Positions 48,638-60,506 of a stretch of 64,000 bases of DNA are shown piece by piece. Positions within the stretch are counted from its first letter, which is position 1; every line of letters begins with the position of its first letter. The position numbers and the translations under genes were made by a program. Source of the DNA: Cephalopachus bancanus. Lineage: Eukaryota; Chordata; Mammalia; Primates; Tarsiidae. The notes beneath the pieces are model-generated. The model was not told the origin of the DNA. It worked only from the letters and a program-made list of their open reading frames with translations, and searched no databases. The DNA lies in NCBI GenBank assembly GCA_027257055.1, contig JAPVLO010000133.1:7303501-7367500 (forward strand), read 5' to 3'.

Positions 48638-49617
48638 CTAGTGCTGTCCAATAAAAAACAAAAATAACTTCGATCTCTTCTTTCTAAAATGAAAAGTGGG
48701 TAGTTAAAACAAGCATAGTGTTCACATTTTGCTAGCCTGGTGTTTACTTTATCCCATTTGTAGAATACCCAAGACATCTCAAAATATTTCTTTGCTGGCA
48801 TTTGGCACAGGAATGAATCAACGTTTTAAACTAGTTTGCACAAATTTGGATCTGCACAGTCTTTGCAAGAGTGGGAAAGGGGGGAGTAGGACAGAATATT
48901 TTTACATACCAAGATATGTTAGTTTCTAAACAAATGAATATCATGTCCAAGGAGCTGACTACTTTGTGGAAACATTCAGCCAGCGTTTTTTCATCACAAG
49001 ATGATGATTTCTTAAGATTAACAAACTGCAATCAGACGGTGTGGATTTTCAGAAGGAAACGACTTGTGTAGATATCAGAGACTCTCATGACCACATCCTA
49101 TTCTTCAACAGTCATTTTACTGATTATGTGAACTGTTAAATAGTCCATCTGCAACGCAAATGTACTTTGAAATTAAAAACCTGATATCAATTTATTTTCC
49201 TCAAGCAACTTCAGCACAAAATTAAATAAAACACTTGGTCTGAGGCAGCCAACACTTTCTGATAAAGCTTTCAAATATCCGGTGTGTTAAAAGAGAGCTG
49301 CTGGGTTTGTGAAAGATGATGCTAGACAAAGAATGACAGCCTCAATCATTTTTTAATAAAGGAAAACACACTGCTCCCTGATGCAGCTGCACACTGCTGG
49401 CTGTGGGCAATACTAACATGCGTTCAGAAACGGGAGGGTACTCTGCTTGTTTCTGGGAGCTGTGAGGCGAGGGCTTGCACAGACGCTGCCTGTGATGGCT
49501 GGCTGCAGGGCTGGTTCTGCCTCACTTGGGAGACCCTAGGCTAGAGCCCAGCAGCTAATTTCTAAAGTGAATGCAGAGCACAGACCTAAACATGGGCCTA
49601 CTCATTCCTGAGGCCAT
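48638..49617. other. Unique DNA, no feature seen
   Basis: No supported feature. Confidence 0.4.
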
Positions 49618-49651
49618 AATTAAGCCGTTTTATCATAAAAATGGCTTAATT
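49618..49651. repeat. Perfect-looking short inverted repeat
   Basis: Arms aattaagccgtttt and aaaatggcttaatt (13 of 14 paired) around a 6-base loop (atcata). Too short for a microRNA precursor. Confidence 0.9.
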
Positions 49652-49857
49652 GTGTATTAGTAACTGCTGTATAGATGACTCACTCTGAAATTGCCGGAGG
49701 GCTTCTACGGTGGGATGGAGAACCCGGCTAGAGCTGAAGCAGCTGAGGGGGGGACCTCTCAGCCTCATCCCTAGGGCTGTGGAAGGAGAAGTCTTCCTAC
49801 AGGGGATGCAGAGGTCAACTTGGGGTGGAATATGGGCTTGAGGGGAGAGGCAAGTGG

Positions 49858-50260
49858 TGAGTAAAAGAATTTCGGCGCCAGTAATGACTCCACACCCGGC
49901 CAGGACCAAGAGATTTATTAAAGGGGGCTGTTACAGAGAGGATCTGCAACGGGGGAAAAAGAAAAAGAAAAAGAGAGAGAGAGAGTTGCGGGGAGAGGGC
50001 TGTGTTTATCAGCCTGACAGGGGCTGGAAGGGGCCATGCTGTGTTCCTATTGGAGGAGCTGCATGGGAGTAGGTGGAGCCGACGCCGTGTTATGGTCCTA
50101 TTGGACGCGTAACAAAGCTGGCTACGGATTGGAGGCTTGCCGGTTTGAAATCCGCGCGCGGGAAGGTTTGAAATTCGTGCGCGCGGGGAATTGTGCTCAC
50201 AGAAGCCGGGACCTAGGGCCTTTGTTGTCCGGTGTGTCGGCGCCATTTTGGGAGCCGCCC
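49858..50260 (-). mobile_element. Possible endogenous retroviral LTR (alternative to host promoter)
   Basis: Read on the minus strand the order fits an LTR: CCAAT boxes (50100-50104, 50049-50053), a TATA-like TGATAAACA (50004-50012) and a CT-rich stretch. Then follow AATAAA (49914-49919), a GT-rich segment and an end in ...ACTCA at 49858. TATA to polyadenylation signal is about 90 bp and the last segment about 55 bp, normal for R and U5. The outer end, target copies and any viral coding sequence were not found, so this could be a solo LTR or no LTR at all. Confidence 0.35.
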
Positions 50261-50460
50261 CTCTGGTCGCTTCCTGCACCCTTCAGTGAGTAGCCAAAGC
50301 CAGCCGTGGAACCTGAAGTGACGTGTAGCCGGATGGCTAAAGGGGTGCGCGGAGGGGCGGGGGTGAGAAATAAAGGCTGGGGAAGGGACAGCACACGGGA
50401 AAACCCTCCAGGGGGATCTGGTCACCTACTGGGCGTGAGGTCTGCGGGACGAGAGGAGAC
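50085..50460 (+). promoter_or_regulatory. CpG island with promoter-type motifs
   Basis: The only CpG-dense unique stretch in the window. In order on the plus strand: ATTGG (reverse CCAAT) at 50049, 50100 and 50128, TTTGAA at 50144, and GCGCGGGAA (E2F-type) at 50156-50164. A second TTTGAA follows at 50167, GCCATTTTG (YY1-type) at 50242-50250 and TGACGT (CRE half) at 50319-50324. CCAAT boxes followed by TTTGAA and E2F sites are known from cell-cycle gene promoters. A strong donor (ttca|GTGAGT) at 50286 could end a non-coding first exon. No coding exon recognised. Confidence 0.5.
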
Positions 50461-50985
50461 AATTATGTTTTCTCACCACCCCTTGCCCAAAGACAGGTGC
50501 CAGGGGAGCCTGGACCCCCACCATCACGCAAGGCGCCTGTGTGACAGACCTGCACAGGAGTCCCTTGAACGCAAAACATAAGAGTAAAATAAAGCTAAAA
50601 CGGGGTTTTCTGCTTCATACAATAAGTAGATAGTAACGTTCTATCTACTGGTCTATGAACTGGTCCTGAAATCAAAGGTGCTGACGTGGGCTGGATGGGA
50701 CACACGTGGCTGGTTGACCCACTTTTCCTCATCCATACACGCAGTCGCTCAGAAACGTTTCACGAGCAGATGGCATGGACACACACACAGCACACAATGA
50801 CGGTGAAGGGACAGGTAAAGTCCTCAGCGATGGGCCACAAAAGGTGGGGAGACCTGAGAGCTTTCTGCACAGCCTACGTCAGGGAAGGGTGGACGACAGT
50901 CAGAGTGTGCTCATTGTATTTGTGGCTGCAGAGGCAGGGTGCCCCTCGCTGGGATAATGGGCTGTGCTGGGTTTCTCCGACCTCT
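50461..50985. other. Unique DNA after the CpG island
   Basis: No supported feature. Confidence 0.4.
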
Positions 50986-50987
50986 CA

Positions 50988-51157
50988 CCTCTCACTCATT
51001 AGAATGAGGCTTTACTATTTTCTCTTTTTACAAAGTAAACATACGAGGAGATCAAATAAATGTTTACAATTGCCTCTCACTCATTAGAATGAGGTTCTAT
51101 TATTTTCTTCTTTTACAAGGTAGACACGCAATAATATCAAATAAATGTTGGATGGCC
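50988..51157 (+). repeat. Two-copy tandem repeat, 85-bp period
   Basis: Copy 1 begins cctctcactcattagaatga at 50988, copy 2 at 51073. Both end with atcaaataaatgtt (51051-51064 and 51136-51149). By eye about four positions in five agree. Confidence 0.9.
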
Positions 51158-52374
51158 GACAGATGGTGAGAACCGGAGACTGGACCACCTGACCCTTGCT
51201 CTCTGGTTCTTTCTGGCTGGGCTGTCTGTTGATCACCTTCCCCTCACCACCTCATCCCTTCCACGTGGCTCCACACCGAGACTGGGTCTAGCACTCTCTA
51301 GTAATTTTCCACAGCCCACACAGCTTTCTGATAAGGTGTTCTTTCTTTGTGCCTGTGTGGCTAATGATCCAAACAGACTAGTTTTCAATTCCACTTGAAA
51401 CACGCCTTTGCTCAATTCATTAATTCAGTTTAATGCTGAGAACTTTAAACTTACTCTTACAACTTAATCTCATTTCACATCTGACACAATGGATCAGCCA
51501 CCAGTGATTTTACATAATCAAAGAACTATTTTAACTGACCTGTCTTATAAATCGTTCTCATATGAGGCATTTATTTTTTTTCGATTATTAAAACAGACGC
51601 ACTAGAGTGATATATGTGTTTCAGGAAGAAATTTCCTTCATTGCATGAGTGCATCTATGCATCTTTTATGAATGAGCAGAGAAAGTGCTGCTGTAATAGG
51701 AATTTTAACAATGTATCAGTGACACGCATGAAAGGTAGGAATTTACCAGCTCGGAAAGCATCTCTGAGGGCAACTTTCTACAGGTTTTGTGTGCATATTT
51801 ATATAGTCCATGTCTAGATAAAACCTTTTTTCCTTGGCAATCACAGATTTGATGTGCAGTTTAATAAAAGAAGCGTGTTTCCGTGTCTTGTTCAACAGCC
51901 CCTAATCACACTGCATTACTAAGGAAGACAGATAGAATTCCGTGGATCACAGATATGTTCTCGTATTTTTGTTGTGTTTATCAGTAATTTGTTTAACCAA
52001 ATGCTTGCTCTTTTGAAAGAGAAACTGCACATCAAAACTATATATTGCTCTGTATATACTGATTGCATTCGTAATGCAATAAGCTTAGTTTTAAAGACAT
52101 CATCTATGTCTTGTGTGAATGCCATTTAAAAAATAATCACTATTTTTTCTGATAATGAAAGTAATATATGATTATTTAAACTGTTTTGAAAAAATATGGA
52201 AAGATTTTTTAAAAACCCAACAATACCCACCATCTCATTTGAAATATTTTTGCTTGCACTCTTTTTGGATTTTTACGTACATTTACATAAAATAACATTT
52301 TAAAACAAACTTGGACTTCCATATAATGATTTGTAATATAATTACTACACATATTTAACTTAGGTGGTCAGTTT

Positions 52375-52379
<5 letters not shown>
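51158..52379. other. AT-rich unique DNA
   Basis: No supported feature. Confidence 0.4.
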
Positions 52380-52421
<42 letters not shown>

Positions 52422-52438
52422 AGAGAGAGAGAGAGAGA
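52380..52438 (+). repeat. (TG)18 then (GA)9 microsatellite
   Basis: Pure TG run at 52380-52416, an atgt break, then GA at 52421-52438. It directly abuts the 3' end of the following minus-strand L1, in place of its A tail. Confidence 0.97.
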
Positions 52439-53553
52439 ATTTAAATATATTTTATTTCTATTTTTATTTAAATAGTTTTAGGAGTACAAGTGGTTTTTGG
52501 TTCCATGGAAGCCTTGTATGGTGGTGAAGAACTCTAGGCTTTAAGTGCACCTGTCACTCCTATTAGTGCATGTTGAACCTAGACAATTTTTTATCCCTCC
52601 TCCCAGAGTCTTAGTGTTCAGTGCACCATGCTATGCGCCCCTGTGGACCTGTAGCTTGGATCCCACATATAAGTGAGAACATGTGATATTTGATTTTTCA
52701 TTTCTGTGTTACTCCACTTAGGATAATGACCTCCAATTCTATCCAAGTGGCTACAAAGACATTATTTCATCCTTTTCTTAATGACATATATGTATATATC
52801 ACATTTTCTTTATTTACTGATCAGTTGATGGGCACTTAGGTTGATTCCTCGACTTTGCAATTGTGAATTGTGCTGCAATAAACATATGTGAGCAGATGTC
52901 TTCTTTGCATAATGACTTCCTTTCTTTTGGGTAGGTTTCAGGTAGTGGGATTGCTGGGTCTGATGGTAAATCTACTCTCAGTTGTTTAAGAAATTTCCAC
53001 ACTGTTTTTCATAGAGGTTGTGCTAATTTACATATTCACCAATAGTGTATAAGAATTCCTTATCATCGCCAACATCTGTTGTTTTTCGACCTCTTAATAA
53101 TAGCCATTCTAATTGGGGTGAGGCAGTGTCTCACTGTGGTTTTAATTTTCATTTCCATGATGATTAGTGATGATGAATATTTTTTCATTTGTTTGGTGGC
53201 CAATTGCATATCTTCTTTTGAGAGATGTCTGTTCATGTCCTTTGTCCACTTTTTAATGGGATTAATTGATATTTTTCTTCCTGATTTGTTTGAGTTCTTT
53301 GTAGATTTTCGACATTAGTCCTTTGTCCGAGGTATAGTGTGCAAATATCTTCTCCCATTCTATAAATTGCCTATTTACTCTGTTGATTGCTTCTTTTTCT
53401 ATGCAAAACCCTTTTTGTTTAATTAAGTCTCAGTTATTTTTGCTTTTATTGCATTTGGTTTTGGGTTCTTAGACTTAAATTATTTGCCTAGGCCAATGTC
53501 CACAAGAGTTACCCCTAGGTTTTCTTCTAGATTTTTTTAGGGTGTCAGCTCTT

Positions 53554-53853
53554 TTTTTTTCTTTCTTTCTTTTTTTGAGTTGGAGTCTCCCTCTGTCACC
53601 CAGACTGGAGTGCAGTGGCCGCTCTTGGCCACCGCAGCCTTGACCTGCTGGGTTCTGGCGATCCTTCTGCCTCAGCCTTCCAAGTAGCTAGAACTACAGG
53701 TGCACGGTACCACGGCCGGCTAATTTTTTATTTATTGTAGAGATGAGGTCTCACCAAGTTGCCCAGGCAGGTCTCGAACCCTCAGGCTCAGGCAATCCAC
53801 TCACCTCAGCCTTCCCAAGTGAGGGATTACAGGCTGAGCCACCGAGCCCGGCT
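53554..53853 (-). mobile_element. Derived-family Alu in L1
   Basis: Target duplication gggtgtcagctctt at 53540-53553 versus gggtgtcagttctt at 53854-53867 (13 of 14). Confidence 0.94.
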
Positions 53854-55565
53854 GGGTGTCAGTTCTTACATGTAAATCTTCAATCCATCTTGAGTAAACT
53901 TTTGTATATGGAGAGAGATAGGGATCAAGTTTTATTTTTCTGCTCGTAGCTATCCAATTTTCCCAGAATCATTTGTTGAATAGGGTATCCTTTCCCCAGT
54001 GTATGTCTTTGTCTGCTTTGTTGAAGATCAGTTGGTTGTAGGTATTTGAGTTTATTACTAGGCTCTCTATTCTGTTCCATTGGCCCATGTGTTTACTTTT
54101 GTACCAGAACCATGCTGTTTTGGTTACAACAGCCTTGTAGTATAATTTGAAGTCGGATAATGTGATGCTTCCAGTTTTGTTTTTTTTACTTAGGATGGCT
54201 TTGGCTATGTGAGTTCTTTTTTGGTGCCGTAGAAATTTTAGGACTGTTGGTTCTAATTTGGTGAAAAATGACATTGGTAATTTGATGGAGATTGTGTTGA
54301 ATCTGTTTATTGCTTTAAGTAGTATGGTCATTTCAACAATGTTGATTCTTTGAATCCATAAGCATGGGATATATTTCCATTTGTTTTTGGCATCTACAAT
54401 TTTTTTATCAGTGCTTTGTAGTTCTCCTTAGTCAAATATATTCCTGAATATTTAATCTCTTTGGTACCTATTGTAAAAATGATTGAATTCTTCATTTGAT
54501 TCTCAACTTGGTCATTATTATTGTACAGCAGTGCTACTGATTTGTGTGTGTTGGTTTTTGTACCCGAGAGTTTACTGAATTTGTTTATCAAGTTTGGGAG
54601 TTTTTTTGGAGGAGTTTTTAACATTTTCTAGGATAAGATTATATCATTGACAAACAAAGATAGTTTGGCTCTCATTGTTCAATTTGAATACCATTGATTA
54701 CTTTCTCTTACCTGATTGCTCTGGCTAGGACCTCTAGTACTATGTTGAATAGGAGTGGTAGAAATGGGCATCCTTGTCTTGTTCCAGTTCTTTGGGAAAA
54801 TGTGCTCAAATTTTCCCCATTCAGAATGATGTTGACTGCGGGTCTGTCACATGTGGCCTTTATTTTTTTGAGGTGTGTTCCTGCTATGCCTATTTTGTTG
54901 GAAGTTTTTTTTTAAATCATGAAGCAATACTGGATTTTGTCAAATACGTTTTCTGCATCTACTGAAATTATCATATGATTTTAGTTTTTCTGCTTATATG
55001 GTTAATGACATTTTTTGACTTACATATATTGAACCATTTTTGCATCCCTGGGATGAAACACTTGATTGCGGTGAATTATCTTTTTGATGTGCTGTTGGAT
55101 TCAGTTCACTAGCATTTTGTTGAGGATTTTTGCATCTATGTTTATCAAGGATATTGGCCTATAGTTTTTTTGGTGCATATGTGTCTTTTCCTGTGTTGGT
55201 ATCAGAGTGATATTGACTTTGTAGAATGAATTACAGAGGATTTCCTCCCTCTCAATCTTGTGGAATAATTTCAGGAGGATTGATAACAGCTTTTCTTTGA
55301 GAGTCTGGTAGAATTCAGCTGTGAATCTATTTGTTTCTGGGCTTTTGTTGTTGTTGGGAAATTTTTTATTACTGATTCAATCTCACTACTCATCATTGGT
55401 CTATTCATGGTTTCTATTTTTTCCTGATTCAAGGTTGGGGGGAGTTGTATGTTTCCGGGAATTTATCCATTTCTTCCAGATTTTCTAGTTTGTATAGAGG
55501 TGTTCATTATACTCTTGGGTGATCTTTTGTATTTCTGTGGTATCAGTTGTAATGTCTCCATTTTC

Positions 55566-55776
55566 TTTTCTTTTTTTTTTTTTTTTGAGTTGGAGTCTCA
55601 CTCTGTCGCCCAGACTGGAGTGGAGTGCAGTGGCCACTCCCGGCCACCGCAGCCTCGACCTGCTGGGCTCCGGCGATCTTTCCGCCTCAGCTTTCCGAGT
55701 AGCGGGAATTACAGGCGCGCGCTACCACGCCCGGCTGATTTTTTGATTTATTGTAGAGATGAGGTCTCACCAAGTA
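55566..55776 (-). mobile_element. 5'-truncated derived-family Alu in L1
   Basis: Right arm complete; the left arm is cut after 'tagagatgaggtctcaccaagt'. Contains an extra 'gagtg' unit in ctggagtggagtgcag. The right flank atttttttcttg resembles the left attttcttttct, a probable target duplication. Confidence 0.9.
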
Positions 55777-55919
55777 TTTTTTTCTTGTTTCAATTTTTTT
55801 TTAGTTCTGCTGTGATCTTTGTTACTTCTTCTGCTAACTTTGGGTTTGATTTGTTCTTCTTTTTGTAATTACTTTAGGTGTGGCAATAGGTTGCCAATAC
55901 GTAATCTTTCTGTCTTTTT

Positions 55920-56190
55920 TTTTTTTTTGAGTTGCCCAGACTCGAGTGCAGTGGCTGCTACCGGCCACCGCGGCCTCGACCTGCTGGGCTCCGGCGATCC
56001 TTCCGCCTCAGCCTTCCGAGTAGCCGGAACCACAGGTGTGTGCTACCGCGCCAGGCTAATTTTTGATTTATTGTAGAGGCGAGATCTGGCCAAGTTGCCT
56101 AGGCGGGTCTCGAACTCGTAGGCTCAGGCAATCCACTTGCCTCGGCCTCCCAAAGTGCTGGGATTACAGGCTGAGCCACCAAGTGTGGCC
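55920..56190 (-). mobile_element. Derived-family Alu in L1
   Basis: Target duplication ctttctgtcttttt at 55906-55919 versus ctttttgtcttttt at 56191-56204. It lacks about 16 bp near its 3' end (gagttgcccagac). Confidence 0.93.
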
Positions 56191-57049
56191 CTTTTTGTCT
56201 TTTTGATGGTGGTGAAGTGTTGTAAATTTTCCTCTAAGCATAGCTTACTGTATCCCTGAGATTTTGATATGTATACTGTTGCTGTCATTCATTTTGAAAA
56301 TATTTTAAATGTCCATCTTGATTTTTTGTTGACCCAAAGATCACCCAGGAGCAGATTGTTTAATATTTGTGCATTTGTTTGGTTTTGTGAGTTCCTCTTG
56401 GAATTGATTTCTAGTTTTATCCACTGTGGTCAGAGAAAGCACTTGATAGTACTTCTATTTTTTTGAACTTATTGTGACTTGTTTTGTGTCCTGAAACATA
56501 GTTTATCTTGGAAAATGTTTCATGTGCTGATGAGAAAGATGTATATCTTTCAGTTTTGCTGTAAGATGCTCTGCAAATGTTTGTGAGGTTCATTTATTCT
56601 AGAGTCCATTTTAAGTCGTGTTTCTTTGTTGACCTTCTGCCTTGATGATCTGTCTATTGCTGTCAGTGGAGTGTTGAAATCCCCACTATTGCTGTGTTGC
56701 TGTGTCTCTCTTTCCTTAGGTCAAAAATAATTTGTTTTATAAAGCTGGGAGCTCTGGTGCATATAAATTTAAAATTGATCCCTTCATCATTATACAATGG
56801 CCCTTTTTTCTTTTTTTTTCTTTTGTTGATTTAAAATCTGTTTTATCTGATATAAGAATAGCTATTCCTGTGTGTTTTTGATTTCCATTTGTGTGGAATA
56901 TATTTTTTCCACCCCTTTACTTGAGTCTATAGGTGGCTTTGTGAGTTAAGTGGGTCTCTTAAAGGTAGCAGATATTCGGAGTTTTAAAATCCATTCCACC
57001 AATCTATATGTTTTAAGTGGGGGCATTTAGACCATTTACTTTCCAGTCA

Positions 57050-57400
57050 TCATGTTGCTATCTACTTGTTTTGTTTTTTTCCATTGTGTTAGTGTTTTAT
57101 AAGCCCTGTGAGTTTGATAATGTTCAATGTTTTTCTACTGGTGCATTTCTACCTTTTATTTCAATGTTTAGAACTCTTCTGAGTATTTTTTGCAGAGTTG
57201 GTCTAGTGGTGACAAATTCCCTCAGTGTTTGCATATATGAGAAAAACTTTATTTCTTCTTTATTCATTAAAGTAGTTTTGTGGGATACAAAATCTTGGCT
57301 GTCAGTTACTCTGTTTGGGGAGAGTAAAGATAGCATGACAGTTCCTTATGGCTTGTAGGGTTTCTGATGAGAAGTCTGCTGTTAGTCTGATACATTTGCC
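57050..57400 (-). pseudogene. L1 ORF1 C-terminal domain remnant
   Basis: Minus-strand frame containing KIKFFSYMQ-like, LREFVTTRPTLQKILRRVLN and a basic end. This is the nucleic-acid-binding C-terminal domain of the L1 ORF1 protein. It fixes the ORF1/ORF2 border near 57.0 kb. The rest of ORF1 toward 58.2 kb is decayed. Confidence 0.8.
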
Positions 57401-57516
57401 TTTATAAGTTATTTGATACTTCTGTCTTGTTGCTCTTAGAATTCTTTCCTTCACCTAGCCTTAGGAAACCTGGTGAGTGTATGCCTTGGGGATGTCCTTT
57501 CTGCAATGAATCTTCT

Positions 57517-57519
<3 letters not shown>

Positions 57520-57548
<29 letters not shown>
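57520..57548. repeat. Poly-T, 29 bases, inside L1 ORF1
   Basis: Uninterrupted T run in antisense ORF1 with no SINE attached on either side. Confidence 0.97.
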
Positions 57549-58036
57549 GTGACTTGTATCTGCATATATAAATCTCTAGCAGGAGCAGAAATTATTCTTC
57601 AATTATTTCCTCAAATAAGTCTTCAAAATCTGTTGCTTTTTCTTATTCCTCAGGAAACTTTATGATTCTTAGGTTTGGACATTTTACATAATCCCTCTTT
57701 CTTGGAGACTTTGTTCAGTTCTTTTTCCTTTATTTTTTTCTGAATGTGTCTGTTTAAAAGTCCTGTCATCATGTTCTGAAATTCTTTATTTTATGTGGCC
57801 CAGTATAGTGTTAAAACTTTCCACTGCATGTAGCAATTCCTTGAGTGAGTCTTTCCTTTCCAGAAATTCAGTTTCTTTCTTTCTTTATCTATCTCTTTGG
57901 AGAATTTTTCATTCATATACTGAAGAGTTTTTTTGTTTGTTTTAAATTTCCTTATGTTGGTTTACAACTTTCTTTTGGATCTCATTGAGCAATTTTATGA
58001 CCAGCTTTTTGAATATTTTATCTGGAATTTTGAAGA

Positions 58037-58133
58037 TTTCAATTGGTTTGGATCAATTGCTGGAGAGTTGGTGTGATCTTTCGTGGGGTTGTTGTGGTCT
58101 TTCAATTGGTTTGGATCAATTGCTGGAGAGTTG
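58037..58133 (+). repeat. 63-bp offset duplication in L1 ORF1 N-terminal region
   Basis: A 34-bp block at 58037-58070 (tttcaattggtttggatcaa onward) is repeated exactly at 58100-58133, with similar spacer (gtgtgatctttc / ctgtggtctttc). Confidence 0.95.
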
Positions 58134-58252
58134 CTGTGGTCTTTCTGCTTTTTAATAGTCAGAATTATTCTTCTGGTTTCTTCTCATCTGGGTAGACTAT
58201 TATTATCATTAAATTTATTTTTAGCTTGACTGTCTTTTTTTCTTTCCCTTGA

Positions 58253-58573
<321 letters not shown>

Positions 58574-60167
58574 TGACTTTAATGTGTATACTTTATGCCC
58601 ATCTAGTGTTGGCTCCAGGTGTTTTCCATGGTCTAGGCTCTGTGTGATTCCTTGGTTGTACAGCATCTCTGTGCATTGGCTTTTTCAGATGCTTGTAGTG
58701 GTAATTGTTGGGTGTGTGTAGGTTCACTGTCTCCTGTGGGTCTAGAATGCCAGGAGGATCATGAAGCTTTTCTTGTTCCCCAATGGTGTGGTGTGCTCTT
58801 TTCTTCCAAATTTTTTTTTCTTCTGGGTTGAACTGCTCAGTCTTCAGGTTGTCAGGAGGCACCTGTGGGTGAAAACTGGCTTCAGCTGAAGCAGGTGTGT
58901 CTATTGCAATAGCCAGTCTTGTTGGAGGTGGCTAGGGGAGCTCCCAGGGTCATGCACTGAGGTTTCATGGGGTGAGGGAGGGGCTCACCCCAGCGCCACT
59001 ATGAGACTGGCAGAAAAGTGGTCCACCTCCCATTACACTCTTGTTCTGGTGTTCTGGATTTTCAGATCAGACATGCACCTCTGGCCATCTGCAGGGATGC
59101 TGACATCCCATGTAGAGAGGTGGTGGAATTCTACCCCTTGTGCAAGCCTGAGCCAAGGGGCACAGCCCCTGTGAGGTTACAGTCACCCTGAAGTGCTGCA
59201 AAAAGGATGTCAAAGGTGCACTTACAGTGAGCTCCCATGAAGCAAATGTCTACAGTGGTGTGCAAAGGGGTGGAGAATGTCCCCTTCTCCAAGGCTCTTC
59301 CTGGGCACCAGGACTGCTCAACTGCTGTGGCAGAACCACCACTTTCCCCACTGAGCCCAGCACTGTGACTGTGTCTCTGCTGAAAGAGTATTCCCCAAGC
59401 AGAGAGTTCTGGGCCATAGGAAAGCTGCAATCTGGAGGTTTTAGTCCCATGGGGTGCTCCCCTGATAGGTGTACTTCCCTTTCCCTGGCAGTGGTACTCT
59501 ATGAGGGCCCGGCCACTTTGAGTCCTGCTCTGGGTCTAGCTGCCCTGAGAAGTGTTTGCAAGGGACCTGGTGATGTGAAGGCACAAGGGTTGAAGGTCCT
59601 GGAAAGTCCCACCAGTGGGGTGCATGGGATGGCACCAGCTACTGCAGCTCTGGTTCAGAAGGAAAGGGACGAGCCCTGTGTGAGCTGGTGGCTCAGTGCA
59701 GTGCCCCTGAGAAGTCCCCACATTACAGCCCATGTTGGCATTTGGTTCCCAGGAGCTGGTGAGAGAATCCAGTCTCCCAGTTCCCTCCTCATCACAGACC
59801 TGGGCAGCCCCAGTAGGACGCGGCCTCGGAGTGGGGCTGCTGGGATGGCACGTCAGGACCCTAGGAAGCTCTGCATGGGTCCCAGCAACCCTGCCAGGCA
59901 GGATCCAAGCAACTCTTCATGTGGGATGGAGTCCCCAGTTTCAAGGGGCTATACAAGTTCATGGCCAGAGCGCAGAGCCCGAGGTTCCCGCTTACCCTTT
60001 CCCATGTCCACAGTGTACCGGTCAAGGAACAGCCTGGCTCCAATCTGGGATGTCTGAGTCCTCTCCTCTCTGCTTCTCTGGGTCCTGAGGCTTCTCTCAT
60101 GGGCCATAGGGTGTGCTCTGGGTAGTCTTCTGCATCACTCTGGGATCTCTCCCTACTGGGGCTCCAG

Positions 60168-60300
60168 CAAGCTGTGTTGCAGCCTATCACATGGATGTGC
60201 AATCCGCCATGATCAGATATTGGGTTAATTTCCAATGTTTTGCTATACATAAAGCCAGGACAGCTGTGGTGCCTGAGAGATGAGTTGAGGGTCAGTTGTG
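60168..60300 (-). repeat. L1 5'-end unit, copy 1
   Basis: Matches 61088-61218 over about 130 bp at well above 80% by eye: 'catggatgtgcaatccgccatgatcag' and 'aaagccaggacagctgtggtgcctgagag'. Confidence 0.85.
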
Positions 60301-60495
60301 GAGGCCACACCAGCCATTCTAGTCACCCCCCAGGATTTCCAATTTAACAGAATTTTCAAAATCCCCCTTCACTTAGCTCCTGAGTACATGTTCTGGAATA
60401 AGCATGAGATGGGGGTAGGGATTTCCTGTTGCCTCAGTTTCAGTGTCCGTGTCTCTCATAGTATGTGCACGTTGCTGTGGTGACTATGATTCTAA
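60301..60495. other. Unassigned DNA, possibly L1 5' flank
   Basis: No supported feature. Confidence 0.3.
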
Positions 60496-60506
60496 TGATA
60501 AAAATA

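Larger units (their letters stand above)
52700..57000 (-). pseudogene. L1 ORF2 pseudogene
   Basis: Order on the minus strand: antisense endonuclease wording near 56300-57000, reverse transcriptase near 54400-55600, then the C-terminal end near 52700-53300. The catalytic FADD block reads FVND (54643-54654), followed five codons later by an in-frame TAG (54628-54630). Further pieces: [39 protein letters not shown], and near the C-terminus [13 protein letters not shown] and SHMFIAAQFTIAKS. Three Alus interrupt it. No function possible. Confidence 0.88.

Noticed and set aside
49618..49651. microRNA precursor
   Set aside because: Stem of 14 bp is too short, and flanking sequence does not extend the pairing.
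49815..50279. 154-codon minus-strand frame over the CpG island
   Set aside because: Composition follows the GC-rich, CT-rich DNA; contains simple (LF)n-like stretches and no retroviral or host protein motif.
55449..56076. Plus-strand frames rich in phenylalanine and serine
   Set aside because: They run through antisense L1 and two minus-strand Alus; translated Alu, not a gene.
59227..60057. 276-codon plus-strand open frame
   Set aside because: Lies antisense in the 5' part of the minus-strand L1, a GC-rich region; no domain and no splice context. A chance frame in L1 5' UTR.
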